Shown here one piece after another: positions 4,561 through 11,281 of a DNA stretch of 11,301 bases. This DNA comes from Desulfatitalea sp. (GTDB taxonomy: Bacteria; Desulfobacterota; Desulfobacteria; Desulfobacterales; Desulfosarcinaceae). The notes under the pieces are model-generated. The model had not been told where the DNA came from and ran no database searches. It saw only the letters and a program-made list of their open reading frames with translations. The position numbers were made by a program, and so were the translations under genes. The stretch is taken from positions 1 through 11,301 of the forward strand of contig JABDRH010000287.1 in the NCBI GenBank assembly GCA_013041835.1. Direction: 5' to 3'. Within the stretch, counting starts at the first letter, position 1. The number at the start of each line of letters is the position of its first letter.

Positions 4561-7500
4561 ATGGCGGACTACAGACTACATGCCAATGTCATTACCCGAT
4601 CCAAAGGCGCAAGCGGGGTTGCCGCCGCCGCGTACCGATCCTGCGCCATAATTCGTGATGATCGTCAAGGTATCACATTCGATTATTCGAAAAAAAAAGG
4701 TCTTGCGCACTCAGAAATTTTGGCGCCATCGAACGCCCAGCCCTGGATGCTGGACCGAGAAAAGCTTTGGAACCACATCGAGAAAATAGAAACCCGCAAA
4801 AACTCACAGATCTCCAGAGAGATACAACTATCGCTTCCCGTAGAGTTGACATTGGAACAAAACATCGAATGCGCCAGGGAATTTATCATCAACACATATG
4901 TGAAAAATGGCATGATCGCCGATTTCAACATCCACATGAACGATGCAAACAACCCGCATGCCCATGTGATGTTGACCATGCGCAAAATAGAAGGGGATGG
5001 CTTCGGTGGAAAAAAAGCTGCACGAATCTGGAATGAACGCAAGCTTTTGAAACAATGGCGTGAACGGTGGGCTGAACACCAAAATATACACCTTGCAAAA
5101 GCCGGTCTGGATATCCGTGTCGACCACAGATCGTATAAGGATCAAGGGATTGATTTGATTCCACAGATCAAGGTTGGCGCCGCCACTTACGGGGAAAAGC
5201 CGCTCAATCTAGAGCGAGCTGAAAAATACAAAGAAATACTTGAAATAAACGGTCAAAAGATCATCGAGGATCCAGATATCGTTTTAGACGCATTATCAAA
5301 AAAACAATCCACATTCACCTATGACGACATTTTAAAATACGTCCACGCCCACAGCGATGAACAGCAATTCTATGATGCTCTAAGTGCGGTTTTAAATAGC
5401 AAGTCCATGGTTAAGGTAGAGGAAAAAGAGCACGGGCGCTTCGATCGCTATACCTATAGCGGGCTGATCGAAATCGAACGTCAAATGTATGTCGACACCA
5501 CACAACTTGACAACCAGCAAAACCATATTGTCGATGACCGGTACATTGATCGAGCACTTGCCAGCAAGTCGCTCTCGAAAGAGCAGGCTGATGTCGTCAC
5601 ACAGACTTGTAAGGGCAAAGACATACATGCAATCGTAGGATACGCCGGCGCCGGTAAAAGTTATACGCTGGATGCAATCAGGCATGCATACGAATCCAAA
5701 GGCTATCGCGTAAAAGGAGCGTCGCTTGCCGCTGTTGCTGCGGAAGGATTGCAAGACTCAAGTGGTATTGAATCGGTAACTGTTGCAAAGCTTCTCAATG
5801 ACTGGCAAAACGGCTATTCAACTATGGACAAAGACAGTGTTCTGGTCATCGACGAAGCTGGAATGTTGGGCACCCGGCAAATGCAAGTCATAGTTCAAAA
5901 AATACAAGAGGCAGGCGCGAAACTGATTGTTGTTGGAGACACCAAACAGACGCAAGCCATTGAGGCCGGAGCAGCGTTCAGAGGACTATTAAAATATACA
6001 TCGGCATCAATACTGAGTGAGATATGGCGGCAGAAAGAGGCTTGGCAACAGAGGGCCACACGCCTGCTCGCCGGAGATGAAAGGAACATTTCTAAAGCGT
6101 TTGATCTGTACATGGAGGCAGGGCACATTCATGAGCACTCAACATTCTCGTCGCTCGCGGACGACATGGTTCAAAATTTCGTTAAAAACTACACGGACAA
6201 AGAAACGTCCGTGATGATCGCCCACAAAAACGAGACGGTCGACTATCTTAACAGGCTGGCCCGATTTAACTTAAAGGAAAAAACGAGTTACGTCGATGAC
6301 CGTTCAGTTGATATTCAGACCAGCTCCGGGATCAAACAATTTTCTTCTGGTGATAGAATAATATTCCTAAAGACAGACTCACGATTAGGCTTTAAGAATG
6401 GCCAGATCGGAACGATATCCAAGGCCAAGCGAAACGGTATATTAATAGTTGATATGCCTGGAAATGAAAGTGTTGTCGTTGATACGCAGCGCTATGCACA
6501 TGTTGACTATGGTTATGCGGCAACCGTACACAAAACCCAGGGAGCGACATACGACTGTGTGTCGGTCGCTGCATCCGATGGATATGACCGCCACCTTGCA
6601 TATGTTGCGGCAAGCCGTCACAGAAAAACATTGAATGTCCATTATAGTACAGACCAATTTGAAAATTATGAAAAATTGAAATGGAAACTGTCCAGGAACG
6701 CTGAAAAGGAGTTGCTCCTCGATTATGAAAATATAGAACCGCTGGATAGAGACGCACTGACGAGAAAAACCAAAATGAACGCGACTTTCAATGAGAAGAC
6801 CAAAAAGGAACTAATCAGCGATTTGGGTGATGGCGTTCTGGACAGGATAAAATACGTTGGAACCGACTATGAAGGGAAAGACCGGTTCACTAGTGACGAT
6901 TATAAATCGGTAGAGGAAAAGCTATTCAAGAAGGCAAACCAACTTTGCGGTTCGAAGGTGCACGTTGTCGATAAAGAAACAATTAACCAGGTCCTGGAAG
7001 ACAAACCGGTTTCGAATGAATATCGTCATGTTGTCACCAATGCCATCAATGGTACGGATTTAACCGTTATTGAGCATCAATATGGCGCCGATTACGGTTA
7101 TGCCGCTCGATTAATCGCCGAAACCTATCGCCGAAAAGGATATATTGTCGAGGGCATCAGCATTGCCGGCATCGGCGCCGAAAATTTTATGGAAGATAGC
7201 GGCATCGATAGCGATACAATTGCGAAAAAGCTTTTTATGTGGTCCAAAGGCATCGAACGGCTAAGCGATAAGCACGTTATTTTTATCGAACATGCCAACA
7301 ATATTGGTACTGAACAGATGGATGAAATATTGACGTATGCCCAAGCAGGCGGCGCAAAAGTTTTGATGTTTGGGGAACATCAAGCTTTGCAATCCATCGG
7401 ATCAGGAGGAGCCTATCGTGGCATCATCGAATATGGCAAAGGAACACAATTAAAATTACGCCAACAGGGCAAGCTGAAGCCGTGGCAGCAAAAAGCATAT

Positions 7501-8442
7501 GAGTTGATGCAAGGCGATGAGGATCAAATCGAACAGGCCTTTGCATTGTTTTCGCAAAACGGTTGCATACATCGAACCTTTGATCCCGATGCCACAAGAA
7601 ACGGTCTTGTGCACGATTGGTTCATGGCCGTTAAGCAAACAAATTCGTATAGAGAAAATTTGATGTTGACGGTGTCGAACAAGACTTCTTTTGAGTTAAA
7701 CGAAAGTGCTCGAAAAAAGCTAAAGGCCGCAGGTTATGTCGATAAAGAGGATCATATAATTGATACAGAACTGGGGAGTCTTAAATTTTCTGCCGGGGAT
7801 CGTATCATGTTCCTGCGTAAAGAGAATGATATACAGGTAAAAAGCGGCACGTTAGGCACGATCCGCAGCATAGACGGCAGCCGTTTAGTTGTCGCTCTCG
7901 ATGGAGGTCCTGTCGTTACCGTCGAGTCGCGTATATATGATAGCATTACCTATGGCTACGCCACCAATATATACCGTGGCGCCAACATTCGTGCCAAGAA
8001 TACCTATGTTTTGGTTGACAAAAGCTTTGACAGACAGATTGCGATGGCCGCTTTGGGTGCCCACAAAAAACAGATAAAAATCTACCACAGTTTTAAAAAT
8101 CATCAGCAATTTGTCGATTCGGTCACTAGGTCACGCGAGAAAGATCTGGTCGCAGATTACCCGATGCACAAGCAGGTTTACAAACTGTCCGTGAAATTTC
8201 AAGCCTACCAGTGGAAATCAACTCACCTTGTGGTCGAGCAAAAAATGAGCGAAGAGGCCTTGAGGCGCCACCTTTCAAAAGAGACGGAAAAATTCATCGT
8301 CAAAGAGGCCGGGCGCATGCGCATTGCCATCGATCCGGCCACGACCGTGGCAAAGGTCGAAAAATTGGACAGAGACCAAGCCCTGGGCTTTTTGCACGAG
8401 AAAAACAACGATCGAAACGCACGTATTGACAGGGGGGTATGA
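4561..8442 (+). CDS. traA: MOBQ relaxase-helicase with two helicase copies, the second catalytically dead
   Basis: This 1293-residue protein would nick oriT, stay bound to the cut strand and unwind it for transfer. The N-terminal MobA/MobL domain (about 1-240) has the candidate nicking Tyr25 in SGVAAAAYRS and the metal-binding histidines H125, H133 and H135 (NPHAH). A RecD/TraI-type helicase follows, with Walker A GYAGAGKS (360-367), Walker B VLVIDEAG (427-434), GDTKQ (459-463), HKTQG (657-661) and AASR (683-686). A whole second copy of this region runs from about 774 to 1203. In it these motifs read HQYGADYG, EHAN, GEHQA, YRGAN and ALGA, so ATP hydrolysis there is not expected. Ti-type TraA has one helicase and is shorter. 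F TraI also has one dead and one active helicase, but in the opposite order. AAAGG (4544-4548) is the only visible ribosome site, 12 bases upstream. The nuclease gene overlaps the stop. Confidence 0.9.
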   Translation: MADYRLHANVITRSKGASGVAAAAYRSCAIIRDDRQGITFDYSKKKGLAHSEILAPSNAQPWMLDREKLWNHIEKIETRKNSQISREIQLSLPVELTLEQNIECAREFIINTYVKNGMIADFNIHMNDANNPHAHVMLTMRKIEGDGFGGKKAARIWNERKLLKQWRERWAEHQNIHLAKAGLDIRVDHRSYKDQGIDLIPQIKVGAATYGEKPLNLERAEKYKEILEINGQKIIEDPDIVLDALSKKQSTFTYDDILKYVHAHSDEQQFYDALSAVLNSKSMVKVEEKEHGRFDRYTYSGLIEIERQMYVDTTQLDNQQNHIVDDRYIDRALASKSLSKEQADVVTQTCKGKDIHAIVGYAGAGKSYTLDAIRHAYESKGYRVKGASLAAVAAEGLQDSSGIESVTVAKLLNDWQNGYSTMDKDSVLVIDEAGMLGTRQMQVIVQKIQEAGAKLIVVGDTKQTQAIEAGAAFRGLLKYTSASILSEIWRQKEAWQQRATRLLAGDERNISKAFDLYMEAGHIHEHSTFSSLADDMVQNFVKNYTDKETSVMIAHKNETVDYLNRLARFNLKEKTSYVDDRSVDIQTSSGIKQFSSGDRIIFLKTDSRLGFKNGQIGTISKAKRNGILIVDMPGNESVVVDTQRYAHVDYGYAATVHKTQGATYDCVSVAASDGYDRHLAYVAASRHRKTLNVHYSTDQFENYEKLKWKLSRNAEKELLLDYENIEPLDRDALTRKTKMNATFNEKTKKELISDLGDGVLDRIKYVGTDYEGKDRFTSDDYKSVEEKLFKKANQLCGSKVHVVDKETINQVLEDKPVSNEYRHVVTNAINGTDLTVIEHQYGADYGYAARLIAETYRRKGYIVEGISIAGIGAENFMEDSGIDSDTIAKKLFMWSKGIERLSDKHVIFIEHANNIGTEQMDEILTYAQAGGAKVLMFGEHQALQSIGSGGAYRGIIEYGKGTQLKLRQQGKLKPWQQKAYELMQGDEDQIEQAFALFSQNGCIHRTFDPDATRNGLVHDWFMAVKQTNSYRENLMLTVSNKTSFELNESARKKLKAAGYVDKEDHIIDTELGSLKFSAGDRIMFLRKENDIQVKSGTLGTIRSIDGSRLVVALDGGPVVTVESRIYDSITYGYATNIYRGANIRAKNTYVLVDKSFDRQIAMAALGAHKKQIKIYHSFKNHQQFVDSVTRSREKDLVADYPMHKQVYKLSVKFQAYQWKSTHLVVEQKMSEEALRRHLSKETEKFIVKEAGRMRIAIDPATTVAKVEKLDRDQALGFLHEKNNDRNARIDRGV

Positions 8443-8981
8443 TGCACAATGTGTTTTTAGCCGTATTTGCAAGCGCTGCTGTTCTTGCACTGCTCACACT
8501 GATCTTTCGGACCTTTCGAAAATCAAGAAGGGCTCGCCGGCACAGGAAATACATCCGAAAATCTGTTGAGCTGGTCAAAATGTTTCGGTCGTGGGGGACG
8601 GGTGCCGAAGCGCGGATATTTGGATATCTGCGAAAGGTTAACCCCATGGTGTTTGAGGAGCTTGTTTTGACCTGCCTTGAAAATGCCGGGGTGGTGGTTA
8701 AACGAAACCGACGCTATACCGGAGATGGTGGCGTTGATGGTATTTTCTATCTCGATGATGTTTGCTGGCTGGTACAGGCAAAACGATATTCGTCCGCCAT
8801 CAATCCGGCGCATGTTCGGGCCTTCGTCAAAAAATGCAACGGCCGGCCCGGCATGTTCATACATACTGGACGTACGGGCTCGAAATCATATTCTTACTTG
8901 GAGCAAAATGTTGTATTGGTAAGTGGTAATAGGCTCATCACATTTATTCTAGGCAGTCCCCTGGAAGTTTTACGGCGTTGA
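8439..8981 (+). CDS. Membrane-anchored Mrr-like PD-(D/E)xK nuclease
   Basis: This 180-residue protein starts with one hydrophobic segment (about 4-23) followed by a strongly basic stretch. That topology anchors it in the inner membrane with the catalytic part in the cytoplasm. The soluble part matches the Mrr_cat restriction-endonuclease fold: Glu73/Glu74 in VFEELV, Asp100 in GDGGVDG and Q113-A-K115 in WLVQAKRY. This gives the E...D...QxK active site. The ATG at 8439 overlaps the relaxase stop (ATGA), so the two are translationally coupled. A second ATG at 8442 is better spaced from the G-run at 8431-8437 and may be the true start. No methylase gene is present, so it is not a classical restriction-modification system. 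A role in transfer or in excluding incoming DNA is possible but not shown. Confidence 0.8.
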   Translation: MMHNVFLAVFASAAVLALLTLIFRTFRKSRRARRHRKYIRKSVELVKMFRSWGTGAEARIFGYLRKVNPMVFEELVLTCLENAGVVVKRNRRYTGDGGVDGIFYLDDVCWLVQAKRYSSAINPAHVRAFVKKCNGRPGMFIHTGRTGSKSYSYLEQNVVLVSGNRLITFILGSPLEVLRR

Positions 8982-9018
8982 TCACAAATGGCCCCCTGGT
9001 TGCACAAAGGGCGGAATA

Positions 9019-9528
9019 TCACTTCGATGCCGGGCAGGTCCGGGCGGGGGACCTCCTGATCGTTTGACCTTGGCGCTTGCCTTTCCGAAAGTCCCAGGGG
9101 GGAACGGGATTTTTATCCTGCCAAAGGCCGAAACCCCCAGCCTTGGCCGTTTTCTCCGCTTGGGCATAGTCCGAGTCCGAGGAATACTGCCGATAATGCC
9201 ACGCCAGCCCGGCCCTAAGTAGCTCCAGATTGAGTGATCGGCCGTCGTCCAAAAGCACGACGGCCACGGTCCGGCCATACCGGTCAGTGTCCTTAGGTAG
9301 GATCCGGACGGTTTTTCCGAAACAGGCATCCGACGTAAAAGTCTTGGCTTTCTGGCCATAGTCTTGTTTTTTCTCGGGGCAATCGATTCCGTGGAGGCGG
9401 ATTTTTGTTTGCTTGGTTCCTTGGAGAACTGTGATCGTATCCCCATCGGCAACCCCTACCACCTTGGCCGTCCACGGCTGGGCGGCGGCCGGCAGCACTA
9501 GCAGCCAAAGCAGAGACAGGATTGCCAC
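9019..9528 (-). CDS. Exported staphylococcal-nuclease-like (thermonuclease) protein
   Basis: This 169-residue protein carries a signal peptide (hydrophobic residues 3-13, then PAAA-Q with likely cleavage after Ala16) and an SNase domain at about 20-145. Motifs are VADGDTITV (26-34), IRLHGIDCPE (43-52, with Arg44, Asp49 and Glu52) and DRYGRTVA (82-89). These cover the calcium-binding and catalytic residues of staphylococcal nuclease, so a calcium-dependent nuclease acting in the periplasm or outside is likely. Such nucleases recur on mobilizable and conjugative plasmids (for example Nuc of pKM101), but their benefit to the plasmid is unclear. The last 25 residues are basic and Pro/Arg-rich. 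The GTG at 9528 gives a good signal peptide but has no clear ribosome site. The frame stays open upstream, so the start is uncertain. Confidence 0.85.
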   Translation of the reverse strand: MAILSLLWLLVLPAAAQPWTAKVVGVADGDTITVLQGTKQTKIRLHGIDCPEKKQDYGQKAKTFTSDACFGKTVRILPKDTDRYGRTVAVVLLDDGRSLNLELLRAGLAWHYRQYSSDSDYAQAEKTAKAGGFGLWQDKNPVPPWDFRKGKRQGQTIRRSPARTCPASK

Positions 9529-9586
9529 CGTTGAAAATTTGAAAGTGTTTTGTGTTGCCAGTTTTTTGGCCCTCTTTGCAGGGATT

Positions 9587-10162
9587 TCAGGAGATGAGTT
9601 GTTTGGCCCAGGCCGGCACAGGATCGGCCCTCATCTCAAAAGCACCGTTTTCCATCACCACGATTTGCCGAAATCTATCTTTTTCCGAAGAATTATCCAG
9701 AATCCACGCTGCATCTACTATTGTCAGGGCGGTTTTAATGTGTTTGATGGTCCTTGGGATACGAGAATGGATTTTGTCCGGAGGCACACCATGGCCGCCT
9801 TCGGTTGTGCGTTGATGGACCCTGGCCTCGTTCAAGCTGGGATCGAACAAATGGATGTAGACCAGGATGACGCGATATCCCAGACTTTTTGCTTTGGCGA
9901 TGAAATCGATCTTTGATGGGTGGGAAAAAACGGTTTCAAAACAAAACGATGCGCCTTGATCGAGCAACTCATTCCTGATGGTTTCCACGATTGCCGCGGC
10001 GTCATAACTCGATTTTTCGGGATTCTTCGGGTCGATCTCCTTGGCGATCAGATCCGCATTGACAAACTTGATGCCGGAATCCGCTAAATAATGTTGGTAG
10101 AACGTCGATTTTCCGGATCCGTTCCCCCCGGCCAAAAGCCAAAGTTGTTTTTGATCACCCAT
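9587..10162 (-). CDS. Zeta-toxin family kinase
   Basis: This 191-residue P-loop kinase has Walker A GGNGSGKS (12-19), NADLIAKEI (35-43) with a probable catalytic acid at Asp37, FETVFSHPSK (75-84), and R114...R118 followed by TEGGHGVP (120-127). This pattern is that of zeta/PezT-like toxins, which phosphorylate UDP-N-acetylglucosamine and block cell-wall synthesis. The protein is close to the minimal zeta core length. A ParD-like antitoxin gene precedes it and overlaps it by 8 bp, so the two form a toxin-antitoxin pair that kills plasmid-free daughters. The ATG at 10162 is chosen because it sits at the antitoxin stop (ATGGGTGA). A GTG at 10180 would add six residues. Some family members are non-toxic kinases, so the toxin role rests on the pairing. 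Confidence 0.85.
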   Translation of the reverse strand: MGDQKQLWLLAGGNGSGKSTFYQHYLADSGIKFVNADLIAKEIDPKNPEKSSYDAAAIVETIRNELLDQGASFCFETVFSHPSKIDFIAKAKSLGYRVILVYIHLFDPSLNEARVHQRTTEGGHGVPPDKIHSRIPRTIKHIKTALTIVDAAWILDNSSEKDRFRQIVVMENGAFEMRADPVPAWAKQLIS

Positions 10163-10559
10163 CAATACCCGTGAACTCACCGTTCGTGAATTTCCCTGTT
10201 CTTCTTTCTCCCGTCAGCGTATTGACCTTGTCGAGAAACCCCGGCCTCTCAGGGCTAGCCTCAAAATAGAACGGAGCGGAAGTGACCGGCTTGTCTGCAA
10301 ACCCTTGCCTTCTGTCCGCTTCGAGCTTGCCGAACACGGTATCCGAATCGACGGCTGTGGTTTGCATAGGTTCCACCCGCAGCCGCTTCAGACCCTGAAG
10401 TACTGCGAAGGCGTCTTTTATATCGACTACCGAAGAAACAAGCCTCCCCAGAGTCGCCCAATATTCGATTTGATGCGGAATGGATCGGCGTTGCACCGTA
10501 CAAACCGATTTTGCCTGGGAAACCAGCTCCGCATCCAGTCTTATTGATTTTGTCGCCAT
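10155..10559 (-). CDS. ParD-like antitoxin, partner of the zeta toxin
   Basis: This 134-residue protein begins with a ribbon-helix-helix-type segment (residues 4-42) containing SIRLDAELVSQA and RSIPHQIEYWATLGRLV. This is the signature of the ParD-like antitoxin family. The C-terminal part (about 75-134) is polar, Gly/Pro-rich and probably disordered until it binds the toxin. The protein should neutralize the zeta kinase by direct contact and repress its own promoter. The ATG at 10559 has only a weak GGACGG site upstream. The last codons overlap the start of the toxin gene, which keeps antitoxin synthesis ahead of toxin. The partner family is unusual, because classical zeta toxins are paired with epsilon or PezA antitoxins. 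Confidence 0.8.
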   Translation of the reverse strand: MATKSIRLDAELVSQAKSVCTVQRRSIPHQIEYWATLGRLVSSVVDIKDAFAVLQGLKRLRVEPMQTTAVDSDTVFGKLEADRRQGFADKPVTSAPFYFEASPERPGFLDKVNTLTGERRTGKFTNGEFTGIDG

Positions 10560-10594
10560 AATGAACCGTCCGAGGGTTTTGGTTTGCAGCGCAC

Positions 10595-10619
10595 AGCATC
10601 ATTTTGATGCTATATACCA
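10595..10619 (-). promoter_or_regulatory. Extended -10 promoter with overlapping operator for the toxin-antitoxin pair
   Basis: On the minus strand TGGTATATA (10619-10611) is an extended -10 element. The predicted transcription start falls inside the perfect inverted repeat AGCATC-ATTTT-GATGCT (10595-10611). A TTGACA at 10647-10642 is too far upstream (25 bp) to be its -35. The inverted repeat fits an operator for the ParD-like protein. Confidence 0.4.
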
Positions 10620-10671
10620 CAATTGCAACTTTTTGCGATATTGTCAAGGGGATTGATTATTTTAGGGTCTA

Positions 10672-10695
10672 TAGTGGTGTAGTGGTGTAGTGGTG
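10672..10695 (+). repeat. Three tandem TAGTGGTG repeats (iteron-like)
   Basis: TAGTGGTG is repeated three times without interruption. A further near copy, TAGTGGTA, lies at 11171-11178, next to the second TTTTAGGG word. Short tandem repeats at the edge of a non-coding replicon region are typical initiator-binding sites, although these are shorter than the usual iterons of about 20 bp. Confidence 0.6.
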
Positions 10696-10792
10696 TGTTT
10701 ATTATCGGGTCGATGTGGTTTCTTGGAATGTATGGGGCCATGCCGCGGAAGGGCTGCGGCACCGGGCTCTGCCAGGGCTCCGCTTCGCTCCG

Positions 10793-10816
10793 ATCCCGCA
10801 GCTTAGGCTGCGGGAT
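10793..10816. other. Perfect 10-bp hairpin
   Basis: ATCCCGCAGC (10793-10802), loop TTAG (10803-10806) and GCTGCGGGAT (10807-10816) pair without a mismatch. No T-tract follows on either strand, so a terminator is doubtful. It may be a structured element of the origin or of a non-coding transcript. Confidence 0.55.
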
Positions 10817-10969
10817 TGGCCCCTGAGGACCGGGGCCACCCTTCTGATCCCTTGGCCTTTCGCCGTCTCGGCGACCATTCCATGGAGGTAGGGAACGCTT
10901 CGCTGATCTATTTGATGAAAAGAGGAAAGGAACGATCCCGGCCGATAGGGCCGGCCCGGATCTGGTCTT

Positions 10970-11136
10970 GCGCTCTGCACAGACCAGGCAAGGCACTTTT
11001 TGCCGGCGTGTAACGGGCGGCAATTGCTGGCGGGCAGTGATAGACGGCCAAAATGCGGCCGACTATCACTGCCCGCTTTTGTTTGCCGCCCGTTACACAC
11101 CTTTTGCTTGTGCCTTGCCTGGACTGTGCAGAGCGC
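10970..11136. repeat. 167-nt nested palindrome with symmetric internal loops
   Basis: The two halves pair in four blocks around a centre at 11053. The blocks are 10970-10996 with 11110-11136 (27 bp, one A-A mismatch), 11008-11023 with 11083-11098 (16 bp, perfect), 11030-11043 with 11063-11076 (14 bp, perfect) and 11045-11049 with 11057-11061 (5 bp). The intervening loops have equal length on both sides (11 and 11, 6 and 6), although their sequences differ. This block-wise conservation suggests two facing copies of a recognised site. In RSF1010 the facing ssiA and ssiB priming sites, used by a RepB primase, have such an arrangement. Confidence 0.85.
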
Positions 11137-11205
11137 ATTTTATCAGGGCCTCTATAGAGTTTTAGGGGTGTAGTGGTATTTTGCGGGTTGTGGAGAAAGG
11201 GGGGG

Positions 11206-11244
11206 TGACACCGGTTGCCCCTTTGGGGCAGAGGGGGGAAGGGG
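11206..11244 (+). repeat. 39-bp inverted repeat, right copy
   Basis: This is the partner of 1895-1933, with 38 of 39 positions matching after reverse complementation. It begins TGACACCGG and contains the hairpin GCCCC-TTT-GGGGC. It lies about 115 bp upstream of the operon promoter on the circle. It borders the presumed origin on one side and the ImmA/HTH cassette on the other. Confidence 0.85.
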
Positions 11245-11281
11245 AGGGCGGGCAGGGCGGTTTTTTTAGGGTGGATTGTTT

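Larger units (their letters stand above)
10660..11281. other. Non-coding structured region, candidate replication origin
   Basis: About 620 bases hold no convincing gene but much structure. There is a tandem 8-bp repeat (10672-10695), and TTTTAGGG occurs three times on the plus strand (10660, 11160 and 11264). CTATAG occurs near the first two of these. Between about 10740 and 10980 the sequence is GC-rich with hairpins, including CCGGCC/GGCCGG at 10938-10954. The 167-nt palindrome follows, then G-rich sequence, a T7 run at 11261 and T-tracts running on into base 1. Direct repeats, a GC-rich block, a T-rich block and a large inverted repeat are the parts of an RSF1010-type oriV. The plasmid encodes a RepB-type primase and no other segment looks like an origin, so this is the best candidate. 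Confidence 0.55.

Noticed and set aside
6880..8170. Second helicase half as a frameshifted or decaying pseudogene part
   Set aside because: The frame is uninterrupted for about 430 codons and the alignment with the first copy is nearly gapless. Core residues are kept while only catalytic ones are lost. That is the pattern of a retained pseudo-enzyme, not decay.
8300..8647. 115-residue minus-strand frame opposite the end of the relaxase and start of the nuclease
   Set aside because: It overlaps two well-supported plus-strand genes and has no recognisable motif. It is a shadow frame.
10642..10647. Minus-strand TTGACA as the -35 box of the antitoxin promoter
   Set aside because: The spacing to the only good -10 element (TATATA at 10616-10611) is 25 bp, too long for sigma-70. 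No -10-like sequence lies at 16-18 bp.
10672..10695. Tandem repeats as the start of a CRISPR array
   Set aside because: The units are 8 bp with no spacers, and there are no cas genes in the window.
10908..11165. Two mirrored open frames (minus 10908-11138 and plus 10968-11165), both starting MRSAQ-like
   Set aside because: Both arise from the long palindrome at 10970-11136, so the same DNA words are read from each side. They have no ribosome sites and low-complexity, Cys/Arg-rich products.
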